Origin: Aricia agestis | Taxonomy: Eukaryota; Arthropoda; Insecta; Lepidoptera; Lycaenidae | NCBI RefSeq assembly: GCF_905147365.1 | Contig: NC_056409.1 | Span: forward strand, 5,957,001 to 6,021,000 | DNA length: 64,000 bases | Direction: 5' to 3' | Shown here: positions 1 through 10,233 of the stretch, piece after piece | How the letters are laid out: every line of letters starts with the position of its first letter | Position numbering within the stretch: position 1 is the stretch's first letter | Translations under genes and position numbers: made by a program | The notes under the pieces: generated by a model | The model's input: only the letters and a program-made list of their open reading frames with translations | What the model was told of the DNA's origin: nothing | Databases searched by the model: none

Positions 1-530
1 GCAATTATAAAACGTGAAAACAGAAAATACTTCAAGTTTCTCATAGTTGCAGCGCCAACGAGTTTTAATGGAATGGCTGTACAAATTTTTATCTGCATAA
101 AAATGGATGAGGAAAATAAACAAAAATGAATTATTGTGAGTAGATAATATAAATGTATTCCAAAAATAGCATATGTAATAAAACTTTATTTGACTTTTGC
201 TGTACGCGTAGGTGGGGCTGAAGCAAATAAATTTCATGAGCGAAAGAAGAAGCCCAACATTAATATTGTCATGGTAAAGAATCAAAGACATAATATTGTA
301 CATTACACAGTTACGCAGACAAGAAGAACTGTACAAATAATTAGGATATCGTATTTACATTCCTAGGATTGATAGATAGGAGTATAGTATCCCCATTCCT
401 TTTAATAAAAAATAATTACCACAGCGAATAGCAACAAAAATGCGACAATCGTTTAAATTATCTGCTGTTTAATTTATTAGGGCAGTATAACTAGCAGAGA
501 ATTTGACTCATTTGTTTATTCTTACTATAT
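1..530. other. AT-rich stretch, no gene seen
   Basis: No open frame with family features and no recognised repeat on either strand. It contains scattered short A/T runs only. It ends where a foldback MITE copy begins at 531. Confidence 0.5.
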
Positions 531-738
531 ACAGAATGTAACAAAACTAAGTGATAATACGTTAGGGTGTATATAATATAAAGTTCGCTGTGAAAGTGAA
601 AGCGCTAAAGGGCAACTTTTTTTTCATCTTGCTCATACAAATCACAAAAAATTTTTGCTCTTTCAGCACTGCTACTTTTACAGTGAACTCTATAATATAA
701 AAAACACATAACACATTAAAGTATTATCACTTAGTTAC
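531..738. repeat. Foldback MITE, family with GTGTAACAAAACTAAG ends (copy 1)
   Basis: The left end reads TGTAACAAAACTAAGTGATA and the right end ATTATCACTTAGTTA, with inner arms built on CACTGTGAAAGT-like sequence. The arms are diverged but align along their length. Related copies lie at 1203-1334, 38254-38514, 49190-49450 and 57223-57482. Flanking TA suggests mariner-type insertion, which is an inference. Confidence 0.75.
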
Positions 739-1202
739 TATCTATTCTCGTCATGTCAAGTATGGTCTATCAAAGACTTGTTATGACTTATAACCCAATC
801 AATAACGCTATATGCCTATGAATCAATTTCCTTGACGGTACATCCGTAGATAGACAATGATAAATGATATAATAATTATATGCAAATAATCGCGAGTTGT
901 CGTTGACTTTATGTTGGGGAGCATAAACTTTATGATTTATACTTCGTGATAAATCTGAATAAGAAAACATCTGTGTGTTTGCGGATAACTTCCAACTTTG
1001 CTCTTGGGCCGATATTCGATCAATGTACCACTGTTTTCGAGAAAATGACATGGAGGTTTGCCGAAAGTTATTGGAAAATCTTACAAATAACGTATTCAAC
1101 TATTTCACAAGCGAGTCAAAAGCAATTGTACTTGCTCTTGTTCTATTTATCATAATACTTTATTATAATACTTATATACATAATATTATATGTAATACTT
1201 TA

Positions 1203-1334
1203 TACAAGGTGTAACAAAACTAAGTTTTATTAAAAATTTGGTCTTTCAACGCTGCTACTTTCACAGTGAACTCTATACAAGGAACACGTACACACCCTAA
1301 AGTATTATCACTTAGTTTTGTTACACCTTGTATA
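1203..1334. repeat. Foldback MITE, GTGTAACAAAACTAAG family (internally deleted copy)
   Basis: The outer ends TACAAGGTGTAACAAAACT and AGTTTTGTTACACCTTGTA pair perfectly, but most of the left arm is missing. The right arm with TACTTTCACAGTGAACTC is complete. Confidence 0.75.
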
Positions 1335-1390
1335 TTAATACTTTATACTATAATAATATATAATACTTTATATAATATAATAAAGTACAA

Positions 1391-1452
1391 GAAAAGTGTT
1401 TAATTATTATTACTGTGAAACATGAATTTCCACCTACAAGTTATAGTACATT
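1391..1452. repeat. Short repeat shared with 26772-26833
   Basis: The segment GAAAAGTGT then ATTATTATTACTGTGAAACA and the following bases recur almost unchanged at 26772-26833. It supplies an ATG at 1415 that lies in frame with the OBP exon downstream, so that ATG is probably repeat-derived rather than the true start. Confidence 0.7.
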
Positions 1453-1537
1453 TAATAATATTATCATACGAATGCTTTTATATTTTGACTTACATTTAAT
1501 ACCTGTAATATTTTCAGCGCCACACAGTATCGCGTTG

Positions 1538-1912
1538 ATGTTGGTGGTAGTCGCGATATTGGGACACAACGCATCATTCCTATCGAAAGACCTAGCACAC
1601 TCGATGTCGACTATGTATGTTCGCGACAAAACTATAGACAAGTTGACCTGGCAATGTTTGAGGATTCGAGGGGATGTTCCTTGCGTGATTCATTGCGTGC
1701 TGAGTCTTTTTGGCATCATGAACAATCGTGGGGATATTAACGTTAACAATTATAATAAACGTGTGAATGCTTTTCATCACAACGACCGGAGGATCGTGAT
1801 ATCGGACGTGGGGCAAAAGTGCGCAGACAACCTTAAGGGGTCGACAATCGGTGTGTGTCAGAAAGCGTTAAAGTTTGTAGAGTGCACTAAAATACTTGCG
1901 GTGAAAATGTGA
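1538..1912 (+). CDS. Odorant-binding protein-like, lacking canonical cysteine 1
   Basis: Seen: a 124-residue open frame with a hydrophobic N-terminus (MLVVVAILGHNA) as a putative signal peptide. Cysteines fit an OBP: C2-X3-C3 (CVIHC), X41 to C4, X11 to C5 and X8 to C6. All of these spacings are typical of insect OBPs, which carry small hydrophobic ligands in sensillum lymph and other secretions. The residue where C1 should sit, 27 before C2, is a serine (HSM); an extra cysteine sits 9 residues before C2 (WQC). The frame is open upstream to an ATG at 1415, but that part overlaps a dispersed repeat. A splice acceptor (TTTTCAG, ending at 1517) could instead supply a short upstream exon. I chose the ATG at 1538 because it starts the signal-like segment. 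No intron interrupts the domain, unlike the OBP gene at 14534. ATTAAA at 1937 may be the poly(A) signal. Family call is firm; start and exon count are not. Confidence 0.7.
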   Translation: MLVVVAILGHNASFLSKDLAHSMSTMYVRDKTIDKLTWQCLRIRGDVPCVIHCVLSLFGIMNNRGDINVNNYNKRVNAFHHNDRRIVISDVGQKCADNLKGSTIGVCQKALKFVECTKILAVKM

Positions 1913-2409
1913 TAAATACTATTGAAGGTCGTTTAAATTAAATTAATTTTAAATACTTTGTAATATATTATATTATGTTATTTAGAATACTCAATCGTTA
2001 TTTGTAAAAATAAGTTATTCGATGCTTCTTATTTATGAGAAAACACGTACTAATTAATACATTTTCCGTTATAAGTTACATTCATAATTTTGTTCCTGTT
2101 TCAAGCTGTGTTTCCTGCAAGTTCGTTAGAAGCTAATTAGTTTATTCAATAGTTTGTTAATTATGTATGTGCCTAATTATAAGTGTAGGACACTCAATGA
2201 ATAATTCAGCTTTAATGAAGTCCAGCAGCAGCATAGCTAGCACGCCATTGCCCAGTCGATTCTTCGGAAGAAAGTAATGGCAGTTTCTTTCCCATGTCTA
2301 CATATCTTTTTCCTGAGCATGGCGCCACCCGTCGACTTGAGTTCCAGTGGACAAAGTCAAGAAACTCTTTCCATAGCAACCGTTATAGCAACGGCAAATT
2401 TTATTTTTT
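1913..2409. other. Intergenic AT-rich DNA
   Basis: Probable 3' flank of the OBP-like gene. A short frame from 2277 runs into the adjoining foldback element and shows no family features. Confidence 0.4.
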
Positions 2410-2739
2410 TGACATTTAGTTTCTTGATTCTTTTTTTTTTATTATGGCATTTCGGCTATAAAACCATGGCCAGTGTCGAATAAATGGCGGCAAATTCAAA
2501 AAATCGACGTGCAGCAACCCTGTCTATAGCAGGAATTATAGTTTTGATCTACGAAATACGAAAAATAAAAACTAAGTAACTTTATTATTCGTAGTTTGTA
2601 GATCAAAACTATAATTCCGGCTATAGACAGGGTTGCTATACATCGATTTTTTTAATTTGCCGCCATTTACTCGACACTAGCCATGGTTTTATAGCCAAGT
2701 GCCATAATAAAAAAAAAAGAATCAAGAAACTAAATGTCA
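2410..2739. repeat. Foldback element with ~150-bp arms
   Basis: The ends TGACATTTAGTTTCTTGATT and AATCAAGAAACTAAATGTCA are exact reverse complements. The arms continue through CCATGGCCAGTGTCGA / TCGACACTAGCCATGG and TATAGCAGGAATTATAG / CTATAATTCCGGCTATA to a short loop near 2575. No coding capacity seen. Confidence 0.85.
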
Positions 2740-4251
2740 AAAGCGGTTCGTCATGCTTGACTTATAGATTTTCAAAAGCGGAAGATATCGAGATACGAAA
2801 GAAACATTTTCTCCAATGTTTATCCGGTAAAACTGTCAAAATTTAGTTTCTTTCGTTTGCTACGTGCTTGTGCTAGCTATGCTGGTCGGGAGAAGTCGCA
2901 ATTTACACGCCAAGTGTTAATTCTACACAAGAGGAGTGCTCAGTACGTTGAATACAGCTTTAACTTTAACTTAACTTAGTTACACGCTGGTTGCAAGAAA
3001 AATAAAATATATGAAATAATATAATTATTATTATGGCTGAAATAATAGGTTAAAAAATTTATGACTGATATGAAAAATATTTTTATCGTATTGTTTTGGA
3101 AAAAGATCTTAATCAAAACAGTAAAATTGCAGAATACCTCTTACAATAAAAGGCGTTTCGTCGAATTAAAGGAACCCCTGATATTATAGATGATGGTTTT
3201 CAAATATTTGGTCATCGCGACGTCTTAATTAATCTTCTTCGACATGAATAACCATCGGAAATGGCCGCGTCATCAGGAACACAAAAATTAATGAACTTGC
3301 CCTACTTCCCAATATTCGACTAATATCTGTAACCCGATTCAACTATTTTGATACAACATGAATACAGTTTCTAGCCCGGATCCTATCCCATAACAAAATA
3401 GTTTTAACGAAAAAACTACTTTTGGAGTTTTAAGCAATCTAAACGCGCTTAACTTGGTTTAAGATTAATAAGAATACAATAATGATTCTTTAGTTTTATC
3501 GTACCATACTTTATTAGTGAATCTACCAACAAATTAAAAAAATAATAACAGTTTTTTTCTTTATTTCGTACTTGCTTTTAATTCGTTTAATTATTATAAT
3601 AATCCAAAGTCTTATTCTTTAATGAGATAAGTTATTGAAAAAGTTATTGAAATATCTATCAGAAAATAGTTATAGATATAACATAATATTTACAACTAAT
3701 AACCTGACTGAGTTTATAGCGTATTTGATCGTGTAATATTTGATACGAAATACGTGTGAAATATCCTATAAAGAGCAGCATGATGGAAACTTATCTCTAT
3801 TTGTGCCGGGAATAATATTGTTCATATTTTCAAGAACGCCCTGACGTACGCCCACGAGAGAACTTCAAACATGGCCTCACAATAATGTCCCGAAACGTAT
3901 TATTTTATATTTATATTGACGACATAAAAAATAATATTAATATATACATTATATTAATTTATATATTAATATTCTTTTTTATGTCGTTAATGTATATTTT
4001 GGAATCGTAAAATTATATGTTTCCGCTTAGTTTAGTAGATGTAATACTATTATGTTATTTATCAGTTACATTGTGAGGCATCAGGCAGTGCTTATTACAC
4101 ATTAAAATCTAATTAATTTATTACTTATTCCTAATAAGTAATAAATTAATTAGATTCTTTTAAGTTAATCTTATTAAATGTTGATCAATCTTCATCTAGT
4201 AATTGATGGCTGTCAGCACGCAAAAGTTAAATCCTGCTATAATTAGCCCAG
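2740..4251. other. Intergenic DNA with two palindromes
   Basis: Contains hairpins at 3918-3988 and 4106-4156. A run at 3150-3260 reads as short broken frames on the plus strand (for instance GTPDIIDDGFQIFGHRDVL, then a stop) and could be an old transposon remnant; I cannot name it. Nothing else recognised. Confidence 0.35.
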
Positions 4252-5581
4252 TAGGGTTAGTTCAGCCTTGTATGGAAATCTGAAATTAATTATAGTCAGA
4301 ATTTTTTTTGTTTAGAGGAGGTCACAAATAGCTTAAATTCGAATACTCGACCAGCCACGACGTGTGCGTTAGCCGCCATATTGGTTTGAAGGTCTAATCT
4401 TTTTTTAGCTATATCTCCTTTATTTATTTTTTTTTTTTCGAAAATGATAAGAACTAAATTTGTTGTAAATTTAATTTTCTACATTTTGAGTTCTTACAAT
4501 TTTCATTGTAAAATCAATATTTACGGAGACAAATGCAAAAAACAAGTCAAAGTATAATTTCGCTCGTATGCCAATTATTATCGAATTTAGCGAAAATAAT
4601 TGTAAAAACAAAGTTGTAGGTGATAGATCATTAAATTTCCTACAAATTTGATCCTTATGAATTTTTTTAGAAATCAATATTTAAGCTCCTACACCTATGG
4701 TAAATGTACCGGGACCCAAGCTATTGGACAAAACTGAATATTTCTGATCATGAATTAGATCTTTTAACAATTACGGCACAACCTACACCTGAATAATTAT
4801 TTAAAAATGGCCAAGTGCGAGTCGGACTCGCTCATGAGGGTTCCGTGCCATTATAAGGCAAAGATAGACAAAAATTTGTGCTTTTTGTATGGGAGCCCCC
4901 CCTAAATATTTATTTTATTTTAATTTTATTATTAATTATTAAAGTACAAATACAATTATGCATATTTTAAGTGTCTTAGTGCTGCTATTTTTGACAAAAA
5001 GGAAAAAAGGCGACTAAAATCCTGTTTGTTATATGGGAGCCCCATCAAATATTAAATATAATATGTTTTTTAGTATTTGTTGTTATAGAGGGAAATAAAA
5101 TACATAATATCTGAAAATTTCAAGTCTCTACCTATCACCGTTCTTGAAGCCTGGAGAGAGACAGACGGACAGACAGCGAATTCTTAACTTTAATTGTGGT
5201 TAATGTAAAGAGCTAGAAGTTTTTTTCTGGTTTTTTTTTCTGTATTTGACAATAATCGCGATACAGGTCGAACAGGTCGAAATTATACTTTGACTTGTTT
5301 TTTGCAGTTATTTCCTTAAATATTGATTTTACAATAAAAATTATAAGGACTAAAATTGTAGAAAATCAAATTTTTGACAAATTTGATCCTTATCATTTTC
5401 TTGAAAAAATAAAAAATAAAGGAGATATAGCTAAAAAAAGATTGGGCCTCCAAACCAATATGGCGGCTAACGCACTCGTCGTGGCTGGTCGAGTTTTCGA
5501 ATTTAAGCTATTTGTGACCTCCTCTAAACACTGGTGCAAAAAAAATCTGACTATAATTAATTTTAAAAAAATCTAACCCTA
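4252..5581. mobile_element. Long-terminal-inverted-repeat DNA element (~1.33 kb)
   Basis: Begins TAGGGTTAG and ends CTAACCCTA. The two arms, about 310 bp each (4252-4563 and 5270-5581), are inverted copies: for example GAGGAGGTCACAAATAGCTT near 4315 pairs with AAGCTATTTGTGACCTCCTC near 5505. The centre holds an unrelated nested repeat (4807-5190). Frames on both arms are mirror-image by-products, not genes. No transposase frame seen, so it is non-autonomous. Confidence 0.8.
4807..5190 (+). repeat. Lepidopteran repeat starting GGCCAAGTGCGAGTCGGACTCG (copy 1, nested)
   Basis: Opens with GCCAAGTGCGAGTCGGACTC, then a run containing TATGGGAGCCCC, and ends near the GAGAGACAGACGGACAGACAG tract. The same family is at 9798-10233 and, inverted, at 43876-44335. 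It sits between the two arms of the 4252-5581 element, so it inserted there later. Confidence 0.75.
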
Positions 5582-5808
5582 TTGTAAATGCGAAAGTCCA
5601 TTTTTGTCACCTTTTTACGCTCAAACCGCTGAACCGATTATGCTGAATTTTGTTTTTTTTTCTGAAATTTGCTGTATGGAGACAATTTGGGTCCCGGGAA
5701 AAGACGTAGGATACTTCTATCCCGAAAAAATTATCTCGTGGGAACGGTGCACCGTTCCCACGCGATAAACAAATTTTGGCGCAACAGAGTTGCGGGCGTC
5801 ATTTAGTC
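5582..5808 (+). repeat. Lepidopteran repeat ending GGGCGTCATCTAGT-like (copy 1)
   Basis: Runs from TGTAAATGCGAAAGTC through AACCGCTGAACCGATTATGC and TAGGATACTTCTATCC to GTTGCGGGCGTCATTTAGT. Other copies: 6590-6803, 7160-7235 (fragment), 8090-8435, 11558-11690, and inverted at 16655-16860 and 51730-51930. Contains the small palindrome GGGAACGGTGCACCGTTCCC. Confidence 0.75.
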
Positions 5809-6589
5809 TTTGATAAATTACGAAAATATATTACTTTGAATTCTTAATTCCATTCCATCCATCTCTTTTGAGAATACCAAATGAGGAATTTCGAAGAATG
5901 TTTTGTCAATCTAGATTGATGCTGAGATGAAAACAAAGAAAATTGAGAATGAAATAGTAACTCGAGGCGTGTGGGTCGGTCCATCCTTAAGATTAGCTCG
6001 ATATGAACTTATCTTTCGTAGACATCCTGTTTTCATCTACCAGAGAAGATTTATAAAATTCGTATAGGAAAAAACACCCTTTTTCCTAATATTATAATAT
6101 CGTCAATCGTGAAAACGATTTCCTAAAAAAAAGTTATAGACTTAAATTTAAAAAAGTGAAATCTGTGTATTTATGAGCTGATAATATTATTATCAGCTCA
6201 TAAATACATAGATTTCACTTTTTATTATTGTTTAACGAAACATAATTTATTATTATGTGTCTTATCTACACAGTACACGGTAAGGTTAAAATGTATTTTT
6301 TCGATCTAATTTTTTGCGTGTATTTCCGTACTTTTTAGAATATACAATAAGCAACAAGGAAAAACGGAATATAATGAGTGCAATATTTCAAACAAATACC
6401 CAACATACATTACCGAAGCTACAAAATGTGTGTGTAAAGAAGCGAAAGTATTTAATGAATGTACCTAAATGTACGTAGACCTTTAAATATAAGTAATTGT
6501 TGCTTGTACTTTCATTTATCACGTGAACCATACATTTTTAGGGGTGAATCGAGGAAAATGTACGCTTCATATAACTTGATAAATCCATA
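5809..6589. other. Intergenic DNA with one palindrome
   Basis: A perfect-looking hairpin occupies 6151-6222 (AGTGAAATCTGTGTATTTAT pairing with ATAAATACATAGATTTCACT, one mismatch). Otherwise nothing recognised. Confidence 0.4.
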
Positions 6590-6803
6590 TACTAATTACT
6601 AATGTTATAAATGCCAAAGTGTGTCTGTCTGTCCTACTTTACCTCTTCACGCCCAAACCGCTGAACCGAGTTTGCTAAATTTTAGTATGGTATACTTTGA
6701 GTACCGGAAAAGGACATAGGATACTTTTTATCCTGGAAAAAAGTACGGTTCCAGCACGATAAACGAATTTTGGCATAACGGACTTGTAGGCGTCATCTAG
6801 TAC
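6590..6803 (+). repeat. Lepidopteran repeat ending GGCGTCATCTAGT (copy 2)
   Basis: Contains TGTTATAAATGCCAAAGTGT, GTCTGTCTGTCC, CGCCCAAACCGCTGAACCGA and ends TGTAGGCGTCATCTAGT. Same family and orientation as 5582-5808. Confidence 0.75.
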
Positions 6804-7305
6804 ATTAATAAACCGCGTTCTTGTACCATAATTCTCATAAGCCACCTTTTGTTGCCGTCAAATTCCACTTTATTAAGTTCCTCATTCCACAAGGCGGAAA
6901 TAATAATCAATAACACGACACCTACAACTTAGTTACCCCTCATGGTAGCCGCAGAATGTCGCCTACATGTGGTAATTTCACGTCACAACTTCAACTAAAA
7001 TGCTTTTGAGTTACGTTGAAATTATTAGGAAAATTTAGATGTTATCAGGATGTAAATTAGTAAAAAAATAAAGAAGAAGCCAGTTGAAGTTTCTTTTCAG
7101 TTGAAGATTCTGAATGATTGTCCTTTCTTTGAGAAGAGAGTTGATAATATCGTCATAGGCTACTTTAGATCCTGTAAAAATGTACGGTTCCCATGCGATA
7201 AACAAATTTTGGCGCAACGGATTTGCGGGCGTATATATGTAGTAAAGTGTCATAATATATAATTAATGTAAAAGGTAGAAAGAAAAACGAAAAACTGTGA
7301 AACAC
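6804..7305. other. Intergenic DNA with a repeat fragment
   Basis: 7160-7235 is a fragment of the preceding repeat family (ATGTACGGTTCCCATGCGAT ... GCGGGCGT). No gene seen in the rest. Confidence 0.45.
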
Positions 7306-7311
7306 TTTATT
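7306..7311 (-). terminator. Poly(A) signal of the 7321-7524 gene
   Basis: AATAAA on the minus strand, 10 bases after the stop codon at 7321-7323. Confidence 0.55.
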
Positions 7312-7320
7312 ACATAATAG

Positions 7321-7524
7321 TTATCCGCTCAGCAGCTGGGAGATAACAAACATGACGATCTTCTGGATCCAGCACCAGATGGAGCAGCTCTTCTTCTGGG
7401 GTTCCTCCTCCTCTTCCTCCGCAGCAGTCGTCGCCGCAGCCGTAGTTTCCTCCTGACAACCCACAAGCGATATCACGACGGCCAACAACAGGAAGAAAAA
7501 TAAAAACCTTAGCAGCCTACACAT
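7321..7524 (-). CDS. Putative small secreted peptide with acidic linker and cationic tail
   Basis: Seen: 67 codons. Residues 1-23 (MCRLLRFLFFFLLLAVVISL then VGC) form a strong signal-peptide-like hydrophobic segment. Residues 24-43 are Thr/Ala-rich, then a run of six glutamates. The last 24 residues (from KKSCSIWCW to SQLLSG) are cationic then hydrophobic, with a CxxxC pair and two tryptophans, and could form an amphipathic helix. A minus-strand AATAAA follows the stop by 10 bases. The frame extends upstream to an ATG at 7596, but residue 1 here is placed just before the hydrophobic core. The layout (signal, acidic spacer, short cationic end) resembles precursors of host-defence or regulatory peptides, but I do not recognise the family; function is not assigned. 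It lies between the two OBP genes on the opposite strand. It could still be a chance frame. Confidence 0.5.
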   Translation of the reverse strand: MCRLLRFLFFFLLLAVVISLVGCQEETTAAATTAAEEEEEEPQKKSCSIWCWIQKIVMFVISQLLSG

Positions 7525-8089
7525 TTTGTTCAACGTTATATTCCCTCGATAGTGAAATGTAAAATGGACATCACGGTCCCGCGATTCCGAACTCAATATT
7601 GATGCTATCTGAACTCATTAATGCAATTTCGGACACAAATTTAATACATATTAGGGACACATGGTGCGTGATTTTGTTTACGCAACGTATACTCAAATAA
7701 TGATACTCTTTTATAATATTTTATTACACGATCGATATTATTTGTTTGTGCCAGTTAGGTTGCCAGTTTCACCGCTAAACCATACGTATAACTTTCCGAA
7801 ATTACAAATTGGCAAAGTTTCGCAATTAGATCGTTTGATATAGTCGCAAAAAAATACGCAGAATAAATTAATTCCATATGAAAAACAAAAACAGAACTTG
7901 AAATATAAAGCTCAAGAACAATAATTGTACTTGAAACAATGCAAACTAAGTTCGTCAAGGCCTGAATATTGTTAATTAATATAATAAAACTTTTCTTTAC
8001 AGTAATTTTCGTTACAATAATATAATTATTATACTCGTTGCTTTTTTTTTTAAACGAAAATGTCAATAGAATATTATAATCCATACTTA
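7525..8089. other. Intergenic DNA, 5' flank of the small peptide gene
   Basis: No recognised coding or repeat content; the frames on both strands here overlap each other and lack family features. Confidence 0.4.
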
Positions 8090-8435
8090 TATTATAAATG
8101 CGAAAGTGTGTTTGTCTGTCTATCTGTCTGTCTGTCTGTATGTCTTAGGAGTTAGGACATAAAGATATGGGGTAACAAAATCCATATTAATATTATACGA
8201 ATTACTAATATTACTAATACTAATAATATTATAAATGCGAAAGTGTGTCCGGCTGTCTGTCTGTTACCTCTTGAGTTGAGTCTTGACGCCCAAACCACTG
8301 AACCGATTTTGCTGAAATTTGGTATGGAAATACTTTTGAGTCCCTGGAAAGGACATAGGCTACTTTTTATCCTGGAAAAATGTACGGTTCCCACGCGATA
8401 TACGAATTTTGGCGCAACGGGCGTCATCTAGTAAA
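8090..8435 (+). repeat. Lepidopteran repeat ending GGGCGTCATCTAGT (tandem partial plus full copy)
   Basis: A partial start (ATTATAAATGCGAAAGTGTG at 8092 with a GTCTGTCTGTCTGT run) is followed by a second, complete copy from 8225 to 8432 ending AACGGGCGTCATCTAGT. An open frame at 8243-8431 is a by-product. Confidence 0.75.
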
Positions 8436-8834
8436 ATAATAATATGTTGGATTATACTTGAAAAGTAAGAGAGGAAGGAGTTTATGAACAAACAACACGG
8501 AAAGCTACAAACATTTTAGACCCACTTTGTAGTACGATTGCATAACATGCACAAAGAGATGATCTACAGTATATTCGGAGTTATTTCACCTTTGACCAAA
8601 CTTTATGCCAATGTAGCAAGAATCATTTTTCTCCACACCTAACTCTCAACGCTCTCTACGTACCACGCTAATGTACGAAGTACAGCCCAGGAAATCCGGC
8701 ACCATGTTACACCGGACGTAGGGCTCGTAAAAGCCCTGTCCCTTTGTAGGGCATTCTGTACAGACACTAACATTAATTCTTAGATATGTACTACGTGACA
8801 GCGCCATGATTTTATGAGGCAGTATAAAAGAGAT
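8436..8834. other. Intergenic DNA, nothing recognised
   Basis: No gene, RNA or repeat family recognised. The 8690-8760 stretch is less AT-rich than its surroundings. Confidence 0.35.
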
Positions 8835-9133
8835 ATTTTTTTTATGAAATTAGGGGGCAAACGAGTAAACGGGTCACCTGATGGAAAGCAACTTCCGTCA
8901 CCCATGGACACTCGCAGCATCAGGAGAGCTGCAGGTGCGTTGCCGGCCTTTTAAGAGGGAATAGGGTAATAGGGGAGGGTAGGGAAGGGAATAGGGTGGG
9001 GGATTGGGCCTCCGGTAAACTCACTCACTCGGCGAAACACAGCGCAAGCGCTGTTTCACGCCGGTTTTCTGTGAGAACGTGGTATTTCTCGGGTCGAGCC
9101 GGCCCATTCGTGCCGAAGCATGGCTCTCCCACG
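8835..9133 (-). repeat. SINE-like element with LINE-type 3' tail (copy 1)
   Basis: On the minus strand it runs from CGTGGGAGAGCCATGCTTCG through GAAAACCGGCGTGAAACAGC, a CCCTACCC-rich stretch, GGCCGGCAACGCACCTGCAG and ends with a poly(A)-like tail (plus-strand TTTTTTTTATGAAAT). Full or partial copies: 25586-25866, 35487-35826, 63855-64000. The tail half is shared with the LINE at 55803-56640, suggesting the LINE mobilises it. Confidence 0.75.
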
Positions 9134-9797
9134 TATAAAGATTATTCATTATAACAAAGGCAAATGATTAAGTGTGAACAAACAAGTCATATAGGATACA
9201 AGATGTTGCCGGTAACTTCATTGCTCAGCAATTCGCTAATGGCACAAAAACCGTACATTTTTCCGTAATAAAACTAATCCTTTCTCGAGACTAAATGTAC
9301 GATCAGAGAAGTTGATTCATAGGCAGATGGGGGACCTACGTAATTTGGTCGTGGTATGTCAAACCCAGCCGAAAGATCATAAATAACATTGAACTGACAT
9401 GATCCGATCAAATGACGTCGCGTAACGAAGCAGACCTACGCTCATAAAGACCAAACATCCAAATCGGTTCATCAGTAAAGCGAGAAGATACAGCGTGTAT
9501 TTTCTCATTTATAACGTCTTCGATACTTAACAGCGAGTCTCACTTCGTCTACTTTCAAAAATTATGTTTATTTCAGTGAGCAGAAGCGGGGGCGGTGCGG
9601 GGCGCGGCCGAGGGCGGACAGCGAGACGACATGAACCTGGGATAAAGTCCATTATCCCCGCCGAGTAGTACCGAGCACGTCCGCTAAATGCGCCAGATGA
9701 TACATTTCATGGCCACATATTTTTAGCTCAATATAATAAACTGCGAAAGTGCGATAGTCGTCGCGCTTGAAACTTACATGAAAGTCGAATAAAATCA
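9134..9797. other. Intergenic DNA with a G+C-rich patch
   Basis: 9300-9385 carries one arm of the repeat seen at 61064-61204 (TTGATTCATAGGCAGATG). 9585-9700 is unusually G+C-rich (GCGGGGGCGGTGCGGGGCGC) for this window and follows a possible splice acceptor (TTTATTTCAG at 9577); it could be a promoter-proximal or untranslated exon, but no frame is convincing. Confidence 0.3.
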
Positions 9798-10233
9798 GCC
9801 AAGTGCGAGTCGGACTCGTGCTCCAAGGGTTTCGTATCGTTATAGAGTGAAAGGAGGCAAAAAAAGCGTTTTTTTTTTTGTATAGGAGCCACTTTTAAAT
9901 ATTTACTATATTTTGATTTTTAAGCACCAATATAATCAAGGATATACCTAATTATATTTCAAGTGCGTGCCTGTTGCCATTATTGATATAGAGCAAGAAA
10001 AGCCAAAAAAATCAAGTTTGCTGTATGGGAGCCCTCTTTTAATACTAACTCTATTTTGTTGTTAATATTTGCTGTTATAGCGGCAACATAAATACACAAT
10101 CTGTGAAAAATTCAAAAGTCTAGCTATAGCGGTTCTTGAGATACAGCCCGGAGACTGACAGGCAGACGGACAGACGGAGACATCGAAGTCTCAGTAATAA
10201 GGTCCCGTCTTTACCCTTTGGGTACGGAAACCT
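9798..10233 (+). repeat. Lepidopteran repeat GGCCAAGTGCGAGTCGGACTCG (copy 2)
   Basis: From GCCAAGTGCGAGTCGGACTC through TGTATGGGAGCCC, a GACAGACGGACAGACGGAG tract, to TTTACCCTTTGGGTACGGAA. The ends match the inverted copy at 43876-44335. Confidence 0.8.

Noticed and set aside
1415..1537. N-terminal extension of the OBP-like protein from the ATG at 1415
   Set aside because: Overlaps a dispersed repeat also found at 26772-26833 and would bury the signal peptide; a splice acceptor lies at 1517.
2277..2483. 68-codon frame with a hydrophobic C-terminus
   Set aside because: Its second half is the arm of the 2410-2739 foldback element.
5295..5576. 93-codon frame
   Set aside because: Lies wholly in one arm of the 4252-5581 inverted-repeat element; the mirror arm gives a matching artefact.
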